Shown here piece by piece: positions 19,601 through 28,949 of a stretch of DNA of 64,000 nt. The DNA is from Flavobacterium cupriresistens. Its GTDB lineage: Bacteria > Bacteroidota > Bacteroidia > Flavobacteriales > Flavobacteriaceae. The notes under the pieces were generated by a model that was given only the letters and a program-made list of their open reading frames with translations, was not told the origin of the DNA and did not search any database. A program made the position numbers and the translations under genes. The number at the start of each line of letters is the position of its first letter. Position 1 is the first letter of the stretch. The stretch covers positions 3,224,001-3,288,000 of the forward strand of contig NZ_CP087134.1 of NCBI RefSeq assembly GCF_020911925.1, given 5' to 3'.

Positions 19601-21695
19601 ATAGAGATGTTGTATCATTGAGGATATTTAATGTGATCGCCTTTGCTGAAGCATCTTCTTTTTTATCAAGCCAAAATTCTTTGTTGGAGGCTTTTGCTGA
19701 TTTGTCCCAATGATTGTTTTCGGTGCGGAATCTAATTTTGTCAAGCAGTTGGTTCCGTTTTAATCCATTTTCCAGAATAAAAAGCAGCAAAGATTCTTCA
19801 AAGCTTATCAATTCACTGAAAACAGCTCCCAGATAATCACCTTCGCCTGATGTATTGAATAGTACATCGGTTTTTAATACAGACACCAAAGTATCTGACC
19901 ATATAAAAGCCTGCGAAAAATTATTAATTTTTCGTTCCATTTCCGTAGTGGGATGGGCTGCAAGTTCATATAGTGATTTGCCAAGTAAATTGGTCAGGAT
20001 ACGATCCGTTTTTGTAAGGGATGGGGCAAATAGTTTTTGCTTTTTCCAGATTTGAAGGTATTCGGGTTTGAAGTCGGTAAAGTTTCCGATGTTCAAAACC
20101 ACCTGATTGTTTTTTCTTTTTCTTTTCAGAGAAACTTTCTCAAAAACATTTTGCAATCCATTTTGATGTTTTTCCAATTCCTGAATAAGTTGCTCAGTGG
20201 TATCGAAGCAAGCATAAATCGATTCTTCAAATACTTCACGTCCGTTTAGGAATGTATTGGATAGTGATGCGATAGAAGTGTTTTGGTTTATACTGTTTAG
20301 AAGGGAAGAAATATATTGTTTTAATGTGGTTTCATTTTGTGCGGAAATGAGAATCGGCCACTTCATAGCAGATACATCAGTTGAATAAATTTCGGTTTGC
20401 TCTGGAGCCTTACCCAGTATGGCATGAACGTTGGCCCCTGTCATACTAAAGGCACTTACACCAATAAATTTTTCATCACTTTCCCAAGCTCTGTTTTCTT
20501 TAACGGGTTCTATGGGTTTTTCATTCCATTTAAAACCGGGATTCAGTTCTTCTAAGTGTAATCCGGCAGGGATATAGTTGTTTTTAAGAATCAGCAATGA
20601 TTTTATTAACGAAGCGACTCCTGCAGCAGGTTCCAGATGTCCAATATTAGATTTAACTGACCCTACATAAAGCAGATTTAGAGGTGATCTTGAAGCTCCA
20701 AACACTTGGTTAAGGCCTTCAAGTTCAACAGGATCTCCCAAATATGTACCTGTACCATGGGCTTCGATATAACCGATGTCTTCGGGAGAAAGTCCGGCTT
20801 TTTCCAGACAGAATTCTATAAGTTTTACCTGTGCTTTGCCATTTGGCGCGGTTAATCCATTACTGCGGCCATCATGATTGGTGGCTGTCGCTTCTACAGT
20901 GCCGTAAATATAGTCTCCATCGCGTTCTGCATCTTCCAGTCTTTTAAGGAGCAGAACTCCTACGCCTTCACCACGAATGTAACCATCTGCATGTTTAGAG
21001 AAAGCCTGGCATTTGGCTGACTTTGACAAAGCCCCCATCTGTGCTAAGGCAACTAAAGCATGAGGAGATAGTATGCAATTAACACCACCCGAAAGAGCAT
21101 AGTCACATTCTTTATTTAGAAGACTTTGACAGGCCAGATGCAAGGTCATGAGCGAAGAAGAACAAATAGTGTCAAGTTGAATAGCAGGTCCGTTTAATCC
21201 CAATAAATAGGCAACCCTGCCTGCTGCAATTGCATTGACAGTCCCCAATGGATTAGCGGGCGTAAAACCGTTTACACCATTTGGAGCAATATCGAAATCA
21301 TAATAATCACGATAGCTCAAACCAAAGAAAGCGCCTGTTTTTTCTTTTATAGAATCAATTTTGTAACCTGCATTTTGAATACTGTTCCAAGAAGATTGGA
21401 TCAACAGACGTTGTTGCGGGTCTATGTCGGCAGCTTCTTTTTCGGACATGCCAAAGGTCTGTGGAGAGAAATCAAATACATCGGAAATAAAACCGGCGCG
21501 ATCGACAAATGTTTTTCCTTTGCCACCTTGTGCGTCATAATAGTAGGAATGATTCCAACGATCTGACGGTATTGGGATTATACCGTCTTTTTTATTCAAA
21601 AGAGTTTCCCAAAATTGATCAGGACCATCGGATTGTCCCGGAAATTTACAATCTAAACCAATGACAGCTATCTTATTTTTATTGACGTTGCTCAT
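16668..21695 (-). CDS. Polyketide synthase KS-(decayed AT)-DH-KR-ACP
   Basis: 1675 residues. KS 7-430 with C178 (DTICSSS), H313 and H353. Residues 445-750 keep the outline of a KS-AT linker, AT and post-AT linker, but the GHSxGE nucleophile motif is replaced around 613-623 (FNTSGEGDYLG), so the AT is probably inactive. DH 790-1055 has H807 in a hot-dog motif (HxxxGxxxxP with E for G) and D979. KR 1290-1530 has TGGLGQMGR (1295-1303), S1441, Y1454 and N1458. The ACP serine is S1607 (LGLDS). The C-terminal acidic helix (1660-1675) resembles a class of C-terminal docking tails that pair with the coiled-coil head of the next KS. The predicted product of this module is an alpha,beta-unsaturated acyl chain. 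Confidence 0.94.
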   Translation of the reverse strand: MSNVNKNKIAVIGLDCKFPGQSDGPDQFWETLLNKKDGIIPIPSDRWNHSYYYDAQGGKGKTFVDRAGFISDVFDFSPQTFGMSEKEAADIDPQQRLLIQSSWNSIQNAGYKIDSIKEKTGAFFGLSYRDYYDFDIAPNGVNGFTPANPLGTVNAIAAGRVAYLLGLNGPAIQLDTICSSSLMTLHLACQSLLNKECDYALSGGVNCILSPHALVALAQMGALSKSAKCQAFSKHADGYIRGEGVGVLLLKRLEDAERDGDYIYGTVEATATNHDGRSNGLTAPNGKAQVKLIEFCLEKAGLSPEDIGYIEAHGTGTYLGDPVELEGLNQVFGASRSPLNLLYVGSVKSNIGHLEPAAGVASLIKSLLILKNNYIPAGLHLEELNPGFKWNEKPIEPVKENRAWESDEKFIGVSAFSMTGANVHAILGKAPEQTEIYSTDVSAMKWPILISAQNETTLKQYISSLLNSINQNTSIASLSNTFLNGREVFEESIYACFDTTEQLIQELEKHQNGLQNVFEKVSLKRKRKNNQVVLNIGNFTDFKPEYLQIWKKQKLFAPSLTKTDRILTNLLGKSLYELAAHPTTEMERKINNFSQAFIWSDTLVSVLKTDVLFNTSGEGDYLGAVFSELISFEESLLLFILENGLKRNQLLDKIRFRTENNHWDKSAKASNKEFWLDKKEDASAKAITLNILNDTTSLSITQTETVGQLPDFLLYSYAKGVEMEWTQLLGNELFKKVSLPPAPLATATYISESYKFNSRKDPANFQNAGKSNVIASILHHQLEHEQSNRKSFNSFFSPEQDLFIKDHLVNETYIFPGAGYLSMICEALFYLKKSHQIKLKNVQIFQPMSFSSLTEKREVKLDLTYETKNTEEPFSTSGSWEIKSRKDQEEWAIHIKGSFGIRSEAPLFQSEKTESTPNETNLTPVDTAVFYDSLNNWGVQYGPEFRLINQLQSDERSMKSVVKQDTATMNLFASPELLDACMHGLFSAKTFEHFSEPFVPSRYDEINFYQPLHGTIHASGILLKMESDAMNAQFSFCDPEGNILLEITSMEVRKILSEFLQSEKENETVYQEKWQKLDIVNNQQKANTDNQSASKDSWIFLNAEQAQQSFSEVIKTAVNVPQIALLGQESSTILDNSIGAFKDITELLKSLNNNEQQLILFAPPIEDIKGLSQMFTLFKDLLLNLPQNLNFRLCTIKGMAIHSEEQVNPFHTALWGLARTMPIEGKQKWKGVIDISSINEAPMLLDSQFKTILATHDQLALREKKFYTPILTTEIDSLSDNLQPKGDWANPVLITGGLGQMGRVFTEQLVQLGCKKIYLLSRNPAWLEIEDSQTDNFNLSQSQLEFREYIKKCEAKGISISAVSGKVDSNEDMAAIAALLKKQGIDAINLIHAAGAVTRNKVVDATSEELETEWKAKYEGAIQLDKHFGPFNVGFTLYTSSIASLWSGEGVAGYSSANLLLDGLAVNRNLEGKRTLSVRFGRFAEKGLMKEHEAQELETLGILTLPMYAAVDNALELAEKSTLTTPSIMQVDWQRFSSLYQLLNRNQFLSLLAHKNTTSEGNAEPNFSYSPDKPLQEVIKELVAEELEIDIHDVDSTIPLFELGLDSVDSLSIRTTLEKLLKIKLSVSLIYDYNTVDLLSKHLEELTQKVSDPTVESKKEKSEEELLQLLLEELN

Positions 21696-21714
21696 ATGTT
21701 TTTGCTTTTGATTA

Positions 21715-24700
21715 TCATTTTATTTCATCTTCCAATAGTCCTTTCAAAAAGGCATCGTCTACACCATTTTCTTCATTCTCTTTTATAACGGTGAGTTCAG
21801 AAGGTTTGATTTCAAATTCACACAGATAGGTGGCCAGTTCACTTACCGTTGAATAACTCCAAATGATGGACGGTTCTATATGAATTGCGTAACACGAATT
21901 GATGTCGCTTATAAAACGGATGGATAAGGAAGAATCGAGCCCATATTCTGAAAAAGAAGTGGTAGAGGCAAAGTGCCCGCTTTCGATTTCTGCTTCTTTT
22001 TCTAACCAATTGTATATCCAGGACTCCATTTCTTTAATAGCCTTGTTTTTTAACAACACTTGAGGGGTACTTTGCGTTACAGCAGAAGCGCTGTTGGCGA
22101 AAAGTGGAGCTTTACTTGTTGTATTATTTTTAATGTAGCCTTCGTCTTCTGTTTGTTGTATAAAGTTCTGTGTTTCGATTGTACGCAAATCCCGAAAAGG
22201 GGAGCGCATAGCAGAATCAGTAAGCGCAGGTTGTGTGTAAATGGTCTGATGGTCTTTTAGTAAATGATTGAATTGAGCTTCAAATTGCTGTTTAACGAGC
22301 AGACTTGTATCAAATTCGAGTGCATCTGCTGTGAGCGTTGTGATTTTTTTCTCGATCCATTTTTTTGCTTGGGATGAAATATCGTCTCCACACATCCACA
22401 AAATCAATTGACAGGCTAGTACTTCACCAAAAGCATATTTGGCAAACTTTCTGTTCTTTTGAAGATCGTGTTGCCCATCATAACCTACTTTGTTAGGCTC
22501 GAACTGCTGTTTTACAAGCTGTATTTTTTCTATTTGAATTTTTGCGTTGATTGCAACATCTTGCATGATCAGGAAGTTTAATGTTTCGCTGATGGTTTCA
22601 TCGGAACGTCCTCCCAAATCAGCAATTAACGATTCTGAGGGACCTTCAAAAATTCGCAACACACGAGCATCACGGAAAAGCTGCGAAATACCGTTGTGTT
22701 CTGAATAACCTCTGGCGGCAGTGATCTGCATTAGAAAATCAACGCCTTTCCAGGTTTCTTCTGTCGAAAAAACTTTTCCGGCACTGATAAGCATATCAGG
22801 TAGAAGCAGTCCTTGATCTTTCCATTTTAAAAGCTTTGATTGGTACGTTTCGATTATTTCGAGAACGGACAACAACTGATTCAGTTGTTTAAGTACCACA
22901 GGTTGGTCAATAAGGTATCCAGAATTGATTTTTCTGTTTTCGGCCCATCTTTTTGATCTGGATAAAACGGTTTTTAAGATTCCGATGCACATAGAATTAA
23001 TCCCGATGCGCCCCATTGATACGACTTCTTGAAGAATTTCGGCTCCTTTACCTATCTCGCCCAGTATATGTGATTCCGGAATACTTACATCGTTCAGGAC
23101 AAAATGTCCTTGTACGGAACCACGCATTCCCATGGTCATGCATTCCTCAATATGACTCAGCCCCGGTGTTCCCTGTGGTACTAAAAAGGCGGATTGTCCG
23201 AGGTATTTACCATTTTGATCCTCCGTATGTGCAATCACGGTCAGATAACTCGCCCATGACGAAGAACCCACCCAGCATTTTTCACCGTTTAAAATCCAAT
23301 TGCCATCCGGTTGTTTTTGAGCAAAAGTTTTACCTGCATTGGGGTTACTTCCCGCACCTGGTTCCGTTAGCGCAAAGCTGGCTGTTCCTATTCCGGTGGC
23401 CAGTTCCCGAACAACTTTTTCCTTGATTTCTTCTTTTGCAAACCGTGCGATAGGATGCAGTCCGAGTACATTGTGAAGACTCACGAATAATCCCAGCGTT
23501 AAATCTGCCGATGAGATAATTTCTATAAAGCGACTTGTCTGACTCAGATTGAATCCTAAACCACCGTACTGTGACGAAACCATAAGCCCCATAAGTCCCA
23601 TACGGGCAAACTCGGTCATGATATAGGGCGGTATTGTACGTCTTTCGTCAATGGTGTAACTATCGACTCTGGTTTGGAGAAAATGTTGTAATTCTCCGGT
23701 AATCTGCTGTAGCAATTGCTCTTGAAGATCAGTTTGGGCGGAATCCGATTCTTTTTTAGATACCGTTGCACCTAAATGAGAGGCATGTAAAATATTGGGC
23801 CATTCTTCGAGTTCGGTAGTGCGTTTTGCAAGTCGTCTTTGAATTTTTCCGCTGGTAGTTCGGGGAACATGCATAGGAGAAACAAAAAGAATGGCTTCTA
23901 TTGCTATTCCGTGTTCTTTTAAAACAGCAGTGCGAATTGCTTTCGTATATTCATCAAATTTAGGAGACAGTACTGCATTACGGGTTAATTCCTGAACAAT
24001 GTAACAACATTCATTTCCTTGTTTGTTCATAGAAAAAGCAGCAGCACCATCAATCCTTAAATCAGGATGTGAATAATAAGAGCTGCGTTCTAAATCCTGA
24101 GGATAATAGTTTAAGCCCCTTATGATAATGAGATCTTTAATTCGACCGACAATATAAATCTGTCCTTCGTCATCTTTGAAGGCTAAGTCACCTGTTCGCA
24201 GATAAGTAGTGTTATCGGAAGAGGAGTTGAAGTAGCTTTCGGAGGTTGCTTTTTCGTTTTCATAGTACCCATTTGTCACAGAAGGACCTGAGAACCATAA
24301 TTCACCAATAGCATAGGGAGATTGTGTTTTGAGTTTGGAGATCGAATCGGGTAATGCTGTTTCCAGATCAGAAATGGCGATAATATTGATATCGTGGTTG
24401 TCAATTACTTGCCCGTTTGCTACGAGATAAACAGCTCCTTCTTCTTCGTGAAAATCCTGTCCGGTTTCCATAAAACCGCTTTCCTGAAGGATTACAGTAT
24501 TGTTTTTGAGCGCTTCTTTATCAACTTTTAACCATTTTACCTTTTCACCTTCTTTAATTACAGAAACGGTTAAAGTAGCTTCTGCTAAACCATAACCGGG
24601 AGAAATTACATGATTGCTGGCGCCAAACAACGAAATCGCATTTTGAAAATTACAAATAGTCTGAAAACGAATTGGTTCAGCACCGGAGGCGCATACTTTC

Positions 24701-25632
24701 AGGTTTTTTAGTGAAATTTCTGTTGTAGCGTTGGTAGCTTTAAGTTCATTATGCAGTTGCACAAGTTTATCGGCAACCAATTGATAAGCAAAGTTAGGAC
24801 CTCCCGTATGTGTAGCTTTCCATTTGCTGAGTGCATTTACCCAATTAAGGGGTTTACTCATAAAATCTTCGGGTCTCATTAAATAAAGCGTACTCCCGTT
24901 GTAAATGGTTTGAACTATAAATAAGATCAGTCCCATGTCATGATAGAAGGGAAGCCAGCTTACCAGCACACTTTCAGAAGTGAAATTCATGTCGTTTTTC
25001 GACCCTTTTGAATTTTGTATCAAAGAATCTTGTGTTACAACCACTCCCTTAGGATTCCCGGTGGAGCCTGAAGTATATTGCAAAAATGCGGTAGGATGTA
25101 TATCCGGTTGAGCTGTAAAATGAGTTTCGGACTGGTCTGCGGCAGTGATTTTTACCTTAATTAACGATGTGCCGTTGAGGAGTTCTGACCTGCCTATACT
25201 TTGAATTAGTCTGGAAGCACTTTTTTCGCTGGTCGCGATTGCTTTAGGATGGCATTCTTTGGCGATATTTTCCCATTTGTCCAAAGGCTTTAATCGTCCG
25301 GGCATGTTGAGTGGCACGGGGATAGCTCCAATCCACTGGCAGGCGAAGAAAGCGATGATGAATTCAATGCCCTGATCAAAAATCAAAAGACAACGATCGC
25401 CTTTTTTTACGTCCTTACTTTTAAAAATCTGAGCCTGAGTCTGTACCTGAAATAAAAATTCAGAATAGGTTAGGGGAGCTTCATGAAGGGTACTATCTAC
25501 ATCACTGAATACTATTTTGTTGGGACACTTTATACTCCCTTCGATCAGAAAATCAATGAGGCAAACACAATCCTCTTCAATGGTTTGATGATCTGATTTG
25601 TTGGGGGCAAGTTTGGGATGACTTTTTTCCAT
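21715..25632 (-). CDS. Loading protein: fatty acyl-AMP ligase - acyl-CoA dehydrogenase - ACP
   Basis: 1305 residues with three parts. Residues 25-610 are a fatty acyl-AMP ligase-like adenylating domain (YTSGSTGNPKG 186-196, RTGDL 479-483, GKIQR 595-599). Residues 640-1110 are a flavin acyl-CoA dehydrogenase with LTEPGAGSN (755-763) and the catalytic-base region FEGPSE (E996). Residues 1200-1272 are an ACP with S1234 (YGLDSS). An acidic C-terminal tail ends the protein. The likely sequence is ATP-dependent loading of a free fatty acid on the ACP, then alpha,beta-desaturation in cis. It precedes the first KS gene by 19 bp, so it should be the starter unit. Chain length cannot be read from sequence. 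Confidence 0.92.
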   Translation of the reverse strand: MEKSHPKLAPNKSDHQTIEEDCVCLIDFLIEGSIKCPNKIVFSDVDSTLHEAPLTYSEFLFQVQTQAQIFKSKDVKKGDRCLLIFDQGIEFIIAFFACQWIGAIPVPLNMPGRLKPLDKWENIAKECHPKAIATSEKSASRLIQSIGRSELLNGTSLIKVKITAADQSETHFTAQPDIHPTAFLQYTSGSTGNPKGVVVTQDSLIQNSKGSKNDMNFTSESVLVSWLPFYHDMGLILFIVQTIYNGSTLYLMRPEDFMSKPLNWVNALSKWKATHTGGPNFAYQLVADKLVQLHNELKATNATTEISLKNLKVCASGAEPIRFQTICNFQNAISLFGASNHVISPGYGLAEATLTVSVIKEGEKVKWLKVDKEALKNNTVILQESGFMETGQDFHEEEGAVYLVANGQVIDNHDINIIAISDLETALPDSISKLKTQSPYAIGELWFSGPSVTNGYYENEKATSESYFNSSSDNTTYLRTGDLAFKDDEGQIYIVGRIKDLIIIRGLNYYPQDLERSSYYSHPDLRIDGAAAFSMNKQGNECCYIVQELTRNAVLSPKFDEYTKAIRTAVLKEHGIAIEAILFVSPMHVPRTTSGKIQRRLAKRTTELEEWPNILHASHLGATVSKKESDSAQTDLQEQLLQQITGELQHFLQTRVDSYTIDERRTIPPYIMTEFARMGLMGLMVSSQYGGLGFNLSQTSRFIEIISSADLTLGLFVSLHNVLGLHPIARFAKEEIKEKVVRELATGIGTASFALTEPGAGSNPNAGKTFAQKQPDGNWILNGEKCWVGSSSWASYLTVIAHTEDQNGKYLGQSAFLVPQGTPGLSHIEECMTMGMRGSVQGHFVLNDVSIPESHILGEIGKGAEILQEVVSMGRIGINSMCIGILKTVLSRSKRWAENRKINSGYLIDQPVVLKQLNQLLSVLEIIETYQSKLLKWKDQGLLLPDMLISAGKVFSTEETWKGVDFLMQITAARGYSEHNGISQLFRDARVLRIFEGPSESLIADLGGRSDETISETLNFLIMQDVAINAKIQIEKIQLVKQQFEPNKVGYDGQHDLQKNRKFAKYAFGEVLACQLILWMCGDDISSQAKKWIEKKITTLTADALEFDTSLLVKQQFEAQFNHLLKDHQTIYTQPALTDSAMRSPFRDLRTIETQNFIQQTEDEGYIKNNTTSKAPLFANSASAVTQSTPQVLLKNKAIKEMESWIYNWLEKEAEIESGHFASTTSFSEYGLDSSLSIRFISDINSCYAIHIEPSIIWSYSTVSELATYLCEFEIKPSELTVIKENEENGVDDAFLKGLLEDEIK

Positions 25633-25672
25633 GTCAGTATTGTTTGTTTGGTTGATTGATGAATTATTTTTA

Positions 25673-27133
25673 TTAGCAAAAGGTGTAGGCAGATTCGTCT
25701 ACCTCTTTTGTGAGTTTTTGATATTCTTTGGCTTTGCCGGGCCAGTTGTTGACGATAACATCACCGTTTTTGTACCAGCTGTTTTTTACCTGAGCCCAAG
25801 CCGTTTTTTTCATTCTTTCATTCACCTGATTTGTAAATCCTTTTTGGGAGTCAGGTTTTACGTCCATGTATTTCAATTTGTTTTCTGAAATCAGACGGAG
25901 ACATTCAGAGATATAATGCGCCTGACTTTCTACCATGAGTAAGACAGAACTGTGTCCCAGATTTGTATTTGGACCGTACATCATGAAGAAATTGGGGAAA
26001 CCTGTTGTGGTGATTCCAAGATAAGTTTCTGTAGATTTTTCCCATGCATCGCTTATAGAATTTCCGTTCAAACCACAAATATCCAGTCCTTTCAAAAAAG
26101 GATTGCTTTCAAAACCTGTAGCATATATAATTACATCCAGAGGGATTTTATTTCCTGAGGAGGTGACAACGCCATCTTCTGTTAAATGAGAAATACCTTC
26201 ATCGTTTACAGTTACATTCTCTTTTGCCAGAGCCGGGTAATAGTCATCGGACAAAAGAACACGGACTGCGCCCATAGGGTAATTTGGTGTTAGCTTTTTT
26301 AACAATTCCGGATCTTTGATTGCTTTTTTGAGATGGCTCATACTTACTCCTTGCCAAACCTTTTTCCAGAATTTGTTTTGACCCATCAAATGGTAGAACA
26401 AACCGTTGAAAGTGTTATTCGAATGACGTGCCCAATGAAGCAGGAAAGGGTATTTTTGGTGTAAATGCCTGTCTTTATTACTGTATGGGGAGTTTTTCTT
26501 GGGTAATAACCATTTGGCGCTTCGCTGAAAAACAGTCAACGCTTGTACCTGTGAAACAATTTTCGGAATAAACTGTATGGCACTGGCGGCGTTACCTATT
26601 ACGGCTACCCGTTTTCCGTTTAAATCAATAGCATGATTCCATCTTGCCGAATGCCAGGTGTTTCCTTTGAAAATTTCTTTTCCTTTAAAATTTGGAATTT
26701 TTGGATGATCCAATTGACCGACCGCCATGATCAAAAATCGGGCAGTATAGGTGTCGCCTTGTTTGGTTTTTATTTCCCAAAGCCCTTCTTTTTCAAGAAA
26801 AGAGGAAGACGAAAATTCCTTTTCAGTTTGAACATGCTCTTGTAATCCGTTTTTTTCAACATTGAATTTAAGATATTCGAGAATTTGCGGCTGATCGGAC
26901 CATTTTTTCTTCCAATTAGGGAAAGGTTCAAAAGAATAGCTATACAGGGCAGAGGGCACATCGCATTCTGCTCCCGGATAAGTATTGTCTCTCCAAGTAC
27001 CTCCAATATCTTTTGCTTTTTCGAGAATAATAAAAGAGTTTATTCCGCGCTTTTTTAGGCTAATAGCCATTGAAATGCCCGAAAATCCCGATCCGACAAT
27101 TAAGGCTTCGTAAACGATATGATTTGTGGCCAT
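25673..27133 (-). CDS. Flavin monooxygenase, Baeyer-Villiger type
   Basis: 486 residues. FAD-binding GSGFSG (14-19) opens the protein, GGTW (44-47) follows, and the Baeyer-Villiger fingerprint FxGxxxHxxxW is intact as F155-x-G157-x3-H161-x3-W165, immediately before a second Rossmann element (VAVIGNAASA, 176-185). Such enzymes insert oxygen next to a ketone or oxidise N or S atoms. The gene starts five bases after the DoxX-like gene and ends 40 bp before the loading protein, so it is in the operon. A beta-keto group left by the lone KS is one candidate substrate; that is inference. Confidence 0.85.
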   Translation of the reverse strand: MATNHIVYEALIVGSGFSGISMAISLKKRGINSFIILEKAKDIGGTWRDNTYPGAECDVPSALYSYSFEPFPNWKKKWSDQPQILEYLKFNVEKNGLQEHVQTEKEFSSSSFLEKEGLWEIKTKQGDTYTARFLIMAVGQLDHPKIPNFKGKEIFKGNTWHSARWNHAIDLNGKRVAVIGNAASAIQFIPKIVSQVQALTVFQRSAKWLLPKKNSPYSNKDRHLHQKYPFLLHWARHSNNTFNGLFYHLMGQNKFWKKVWQGVSMSHLKKAIKDPELLKKLTPNYPMGAVRVLLSDDYYPALAKENVTVNDEGISHLTEDGVVTSSGNKIPLDVIIYATGFESNPFLKGLDICGLNGNSISDAWEKSTETYLGITTTGFPNFFMMYGPNTNLGHSSVLLMVESQAHYISECLRLISENKLKYMDVKPDSQKGFTNQVNERMKKTAWAQVKNSWYKNGDVIVNNWPGKAKEYQKLTKEVDESAYTFC

Positions 27134-27138
27134 CTTGT

Positions 27139-27564
27139 TTACTTGCTTTGTGAGTGTACTACCAATTGCTTTAAGCGACCGGTTTCATAGAAAACCAAGA
27201 TAAAATTCAAGATCGATACAACCATTCCCGAAGCAAAAAATCCCGGATGTACTGGTGGATTATCATGAATTACATGGATCAAAAAGATATTGACAGCGAA
27301 AGGAAGATAGAATAACAAACCAATCCACCAATATTTTTTTGTTAATAGTAAAATGCCAACAAACAGTTGTGACAAACGGACAAAGACTCCCAAATAGCTC
27401 ACCATGATGGCATTGTGCAAATCACGAAAAGTTTTCCCGAATAAGAGGATACCTTCACTTTGCGGATTATAGCCTTCTGTTAACATAGCGTATGTTCCTA
27501 TTGCACCAAAGAGCAAAAGAATTACGGCAAAAACATACCGTAGTACAAGCATAGTTTTTTTCAT
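27139..27564 (-). CDS. DoxX-like small integral membrane protein
   Basis: About 141 residues from the ATG at 27564 (MKKTMLVLRYVF). Four hydrophobic segments are visible, as in the DoxX/DoxD-like family. The frame is open back to 27627, but that start falls inside a perfect hairpin (27621-27651), and the segment between the two starts is unlike the family, so I use 27564. The position between the lipoprotein and the monooxygenase suggests a membrane role linked to the pathway, possibly redox or export, but no function can be assigned. Membrane topology is well supported; the family name less so. Confidence 0.65.
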   Translation of the reverse strand: MKKTMLVLRYVFAVILLLFGAIGTYAMLTEGYNPQSEGILLFGKTFRDLHNAIMVSYLGVFVRLSQLFVGILLLTKKYWWIGLLFYLPFAVNIFLIHVIHDNPPVHPGFFASGMVVSILNFILVFYETGRLKQLVVHSQSK

Positions 27565-27620
27565 AAGATTTATTTTTTGATTAACGAATAGCAGAGTTAA
27601 AATGCTGTGGCAAAACTTAA

Positions 27621-27651
27621 TGAGCATCCGGGTGGGTATCTCGGATGCTCA
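27621..27651 (-). promoter_or_regulatory. Intercistronic hairpin between lipoprotein and DoxX-like genes
   Basis: Perfect 10-bp inverted repeat (TGAGCATCCG / CGGATGCTCA) with an 11-nt loop. No T-tract follows on the minus strand, so it is more likely an mRNA-stabilising or attenuating structure than a terminator. It separates the uptake genes from the biosynthetic genes of the operon. Confidence 0.55.
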
Positions 27652-27667
27652 AAATCAGTACGAGGTA

Positions 27668-28939
27668 TTATTTTAATCCCAGAATATGAGAAATACCGGT
27701 TGTAGTGACCGCTTTAGTTTTACTAAAATCGTTTAAGTTAATTTTGTTGATATAGTTGGTGGTTTTATTCGCAAATGGAACATAGGCGTAACCGTTTGCA
27801 AAATAACATCTTGCCACTTTTCCACTATTAGTGTATTCATCATCAAGTTTCTTTGCCGTTTTAGCATTTAAGTCAAAACTCCACCAACGGAAAACAGGAT
27901 CAGTATTATAGGAATACGGATTGTTTGGATCCAGTTTTGTAGGGTCCAGCACCGTTGCAAGGAATTTACCGTTTCCATAATACTCAAAATTGGTTACCGG
28001 GTTACCGTTTCCTTGTGATACTGTTTCTAAGTCAAAATAGTAATTGGTATCAAAGGCAGTAGCTCCGCTTTTAATTCGTAATAAACAGGCCGGTTTACCA
28101 ATGGCAGATCGGGCACCACCAAAAACATTATGACACAATACATAGATGTCTCCGTTTTCTGTTCGGTTCATGTAGTAAACACCACCTCCCGTATTCCAGG
28201 CACCTGTAAATGAGCCACGATCATCTGTAATTACTTTTACTAAAGCTGCTGAATTACCTGCAGCTGAGTTATTTACTTTTGTTAGATCTATTACAAGTAT
28301 ATCACAAGTAGTGGTAGCCGGGGTAAAGGTGTTAAAGTCATACATAGCATATAAAGCCGCGTACATAAAATTCCCATTGATGATAATCTCCGTAACTCCC
28401 TCAGCCTTAATTGTTGCTCCGGCAGTTGGAAAGTTTGTCACTTTTCCAACTCTTGACAAACTAGAGCAATCGATAACGCCTGTTTTTACCATGGTGGTAG
28501 GATTAAAAATTACAATTTTTCCTGATCCTCCAATGTAGGCTGTGTTTTCATCTTTGAAAGAAATATTTCCCTGGAATCCCAATTCCGGAACGCTGATAGA
28601 TCCTGTTTTTTGTCCTAGATTCCCGTTAGATAAAGTCCATCTGGTGATTAATCCATTTTGGTAATCATTTACATATACTGCTTTTTTAAACTCATAAACG
28701 CCTCCCGAATGCGAAGCGGAGATTTCGTGTGCATTAGCATTATTTATTGTTCCCGTTACGTCCGGAGAATCCATTTTCTGCATATAGGCAGCAAAAGATC
28801 TTCCATCTGCATTTTGAGGTCTTGTAATTAAGGCATAATTCGCCGATGTATCTGTTGTGGACTCTGTCTTGTCGTCATTGCTGCTACAAGATGATAATGC
28901 CAGCAGTGTAAAAATTAAAAGGGTAAACTTGTTTGTCAT
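27668..28939 (-). CDS. DUF4374-type lipoprotein, putative siderophore-binding partner of the receptor
   Basis: 423 residues with a lipoprotein signal peptide (lipobox ending at C18, ALSSC) followed by a Ser/Asp-rich tether. The body has repeated beta-rich segments consistent with a propeller and matches the DUF4374 family as I recognise it. Members are commonly encoded next to TonB-dependent siderophore receptors; the xenosiderophore-binding surface lipoprotein XusB of Bacteroides thetaiotaomicron is, to my recollection, of this type. The gene follows the receptor gene by 10 bp, which supports a role in capturing the metal-loaded ligand at the cell surface. Ligand identity is inferred from the downstream biosynthetic genes. 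Confidence 0.78.
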   Translation of the reverse strand: MTNKFTLLIFTLLALSSCSSNDDKTESTTDTSANYALITRPQNADGRSFAAYMQKMDSPDVTGTINNANAHEISASHSGGVYEFKKAVYVNDYQNGLITRWTLSNGNLGQKTGSISVPELGFQGNISFKDENTAYIGGSGKIVIFNPTTMVKTGVIDCSSLSRVGKVTNFPTAGATIKAEGVTEIIINGNFMYAALYAMYDFNTFTPATTTCDILVIDLTKVNNSAAGNSAALVKVITDDRGSFTGAWNTGGGVYYMNRTENGDIYVLCHNVFGGARSAIGKPACLLRIKSGATAFDTNYYFDLETVSQGNGNPVTNFEYYGNGKFLATVLDPTKLDPNNPYSYNTDPVFRWWSFDLNAKTAKKLDDEYTNSGKVARCYFANGYAYVPFANKTTNYINKINLNDFSKTKAVTTTGISHILGLK

Positions 28940-28949
28940 TTTTTCATGA

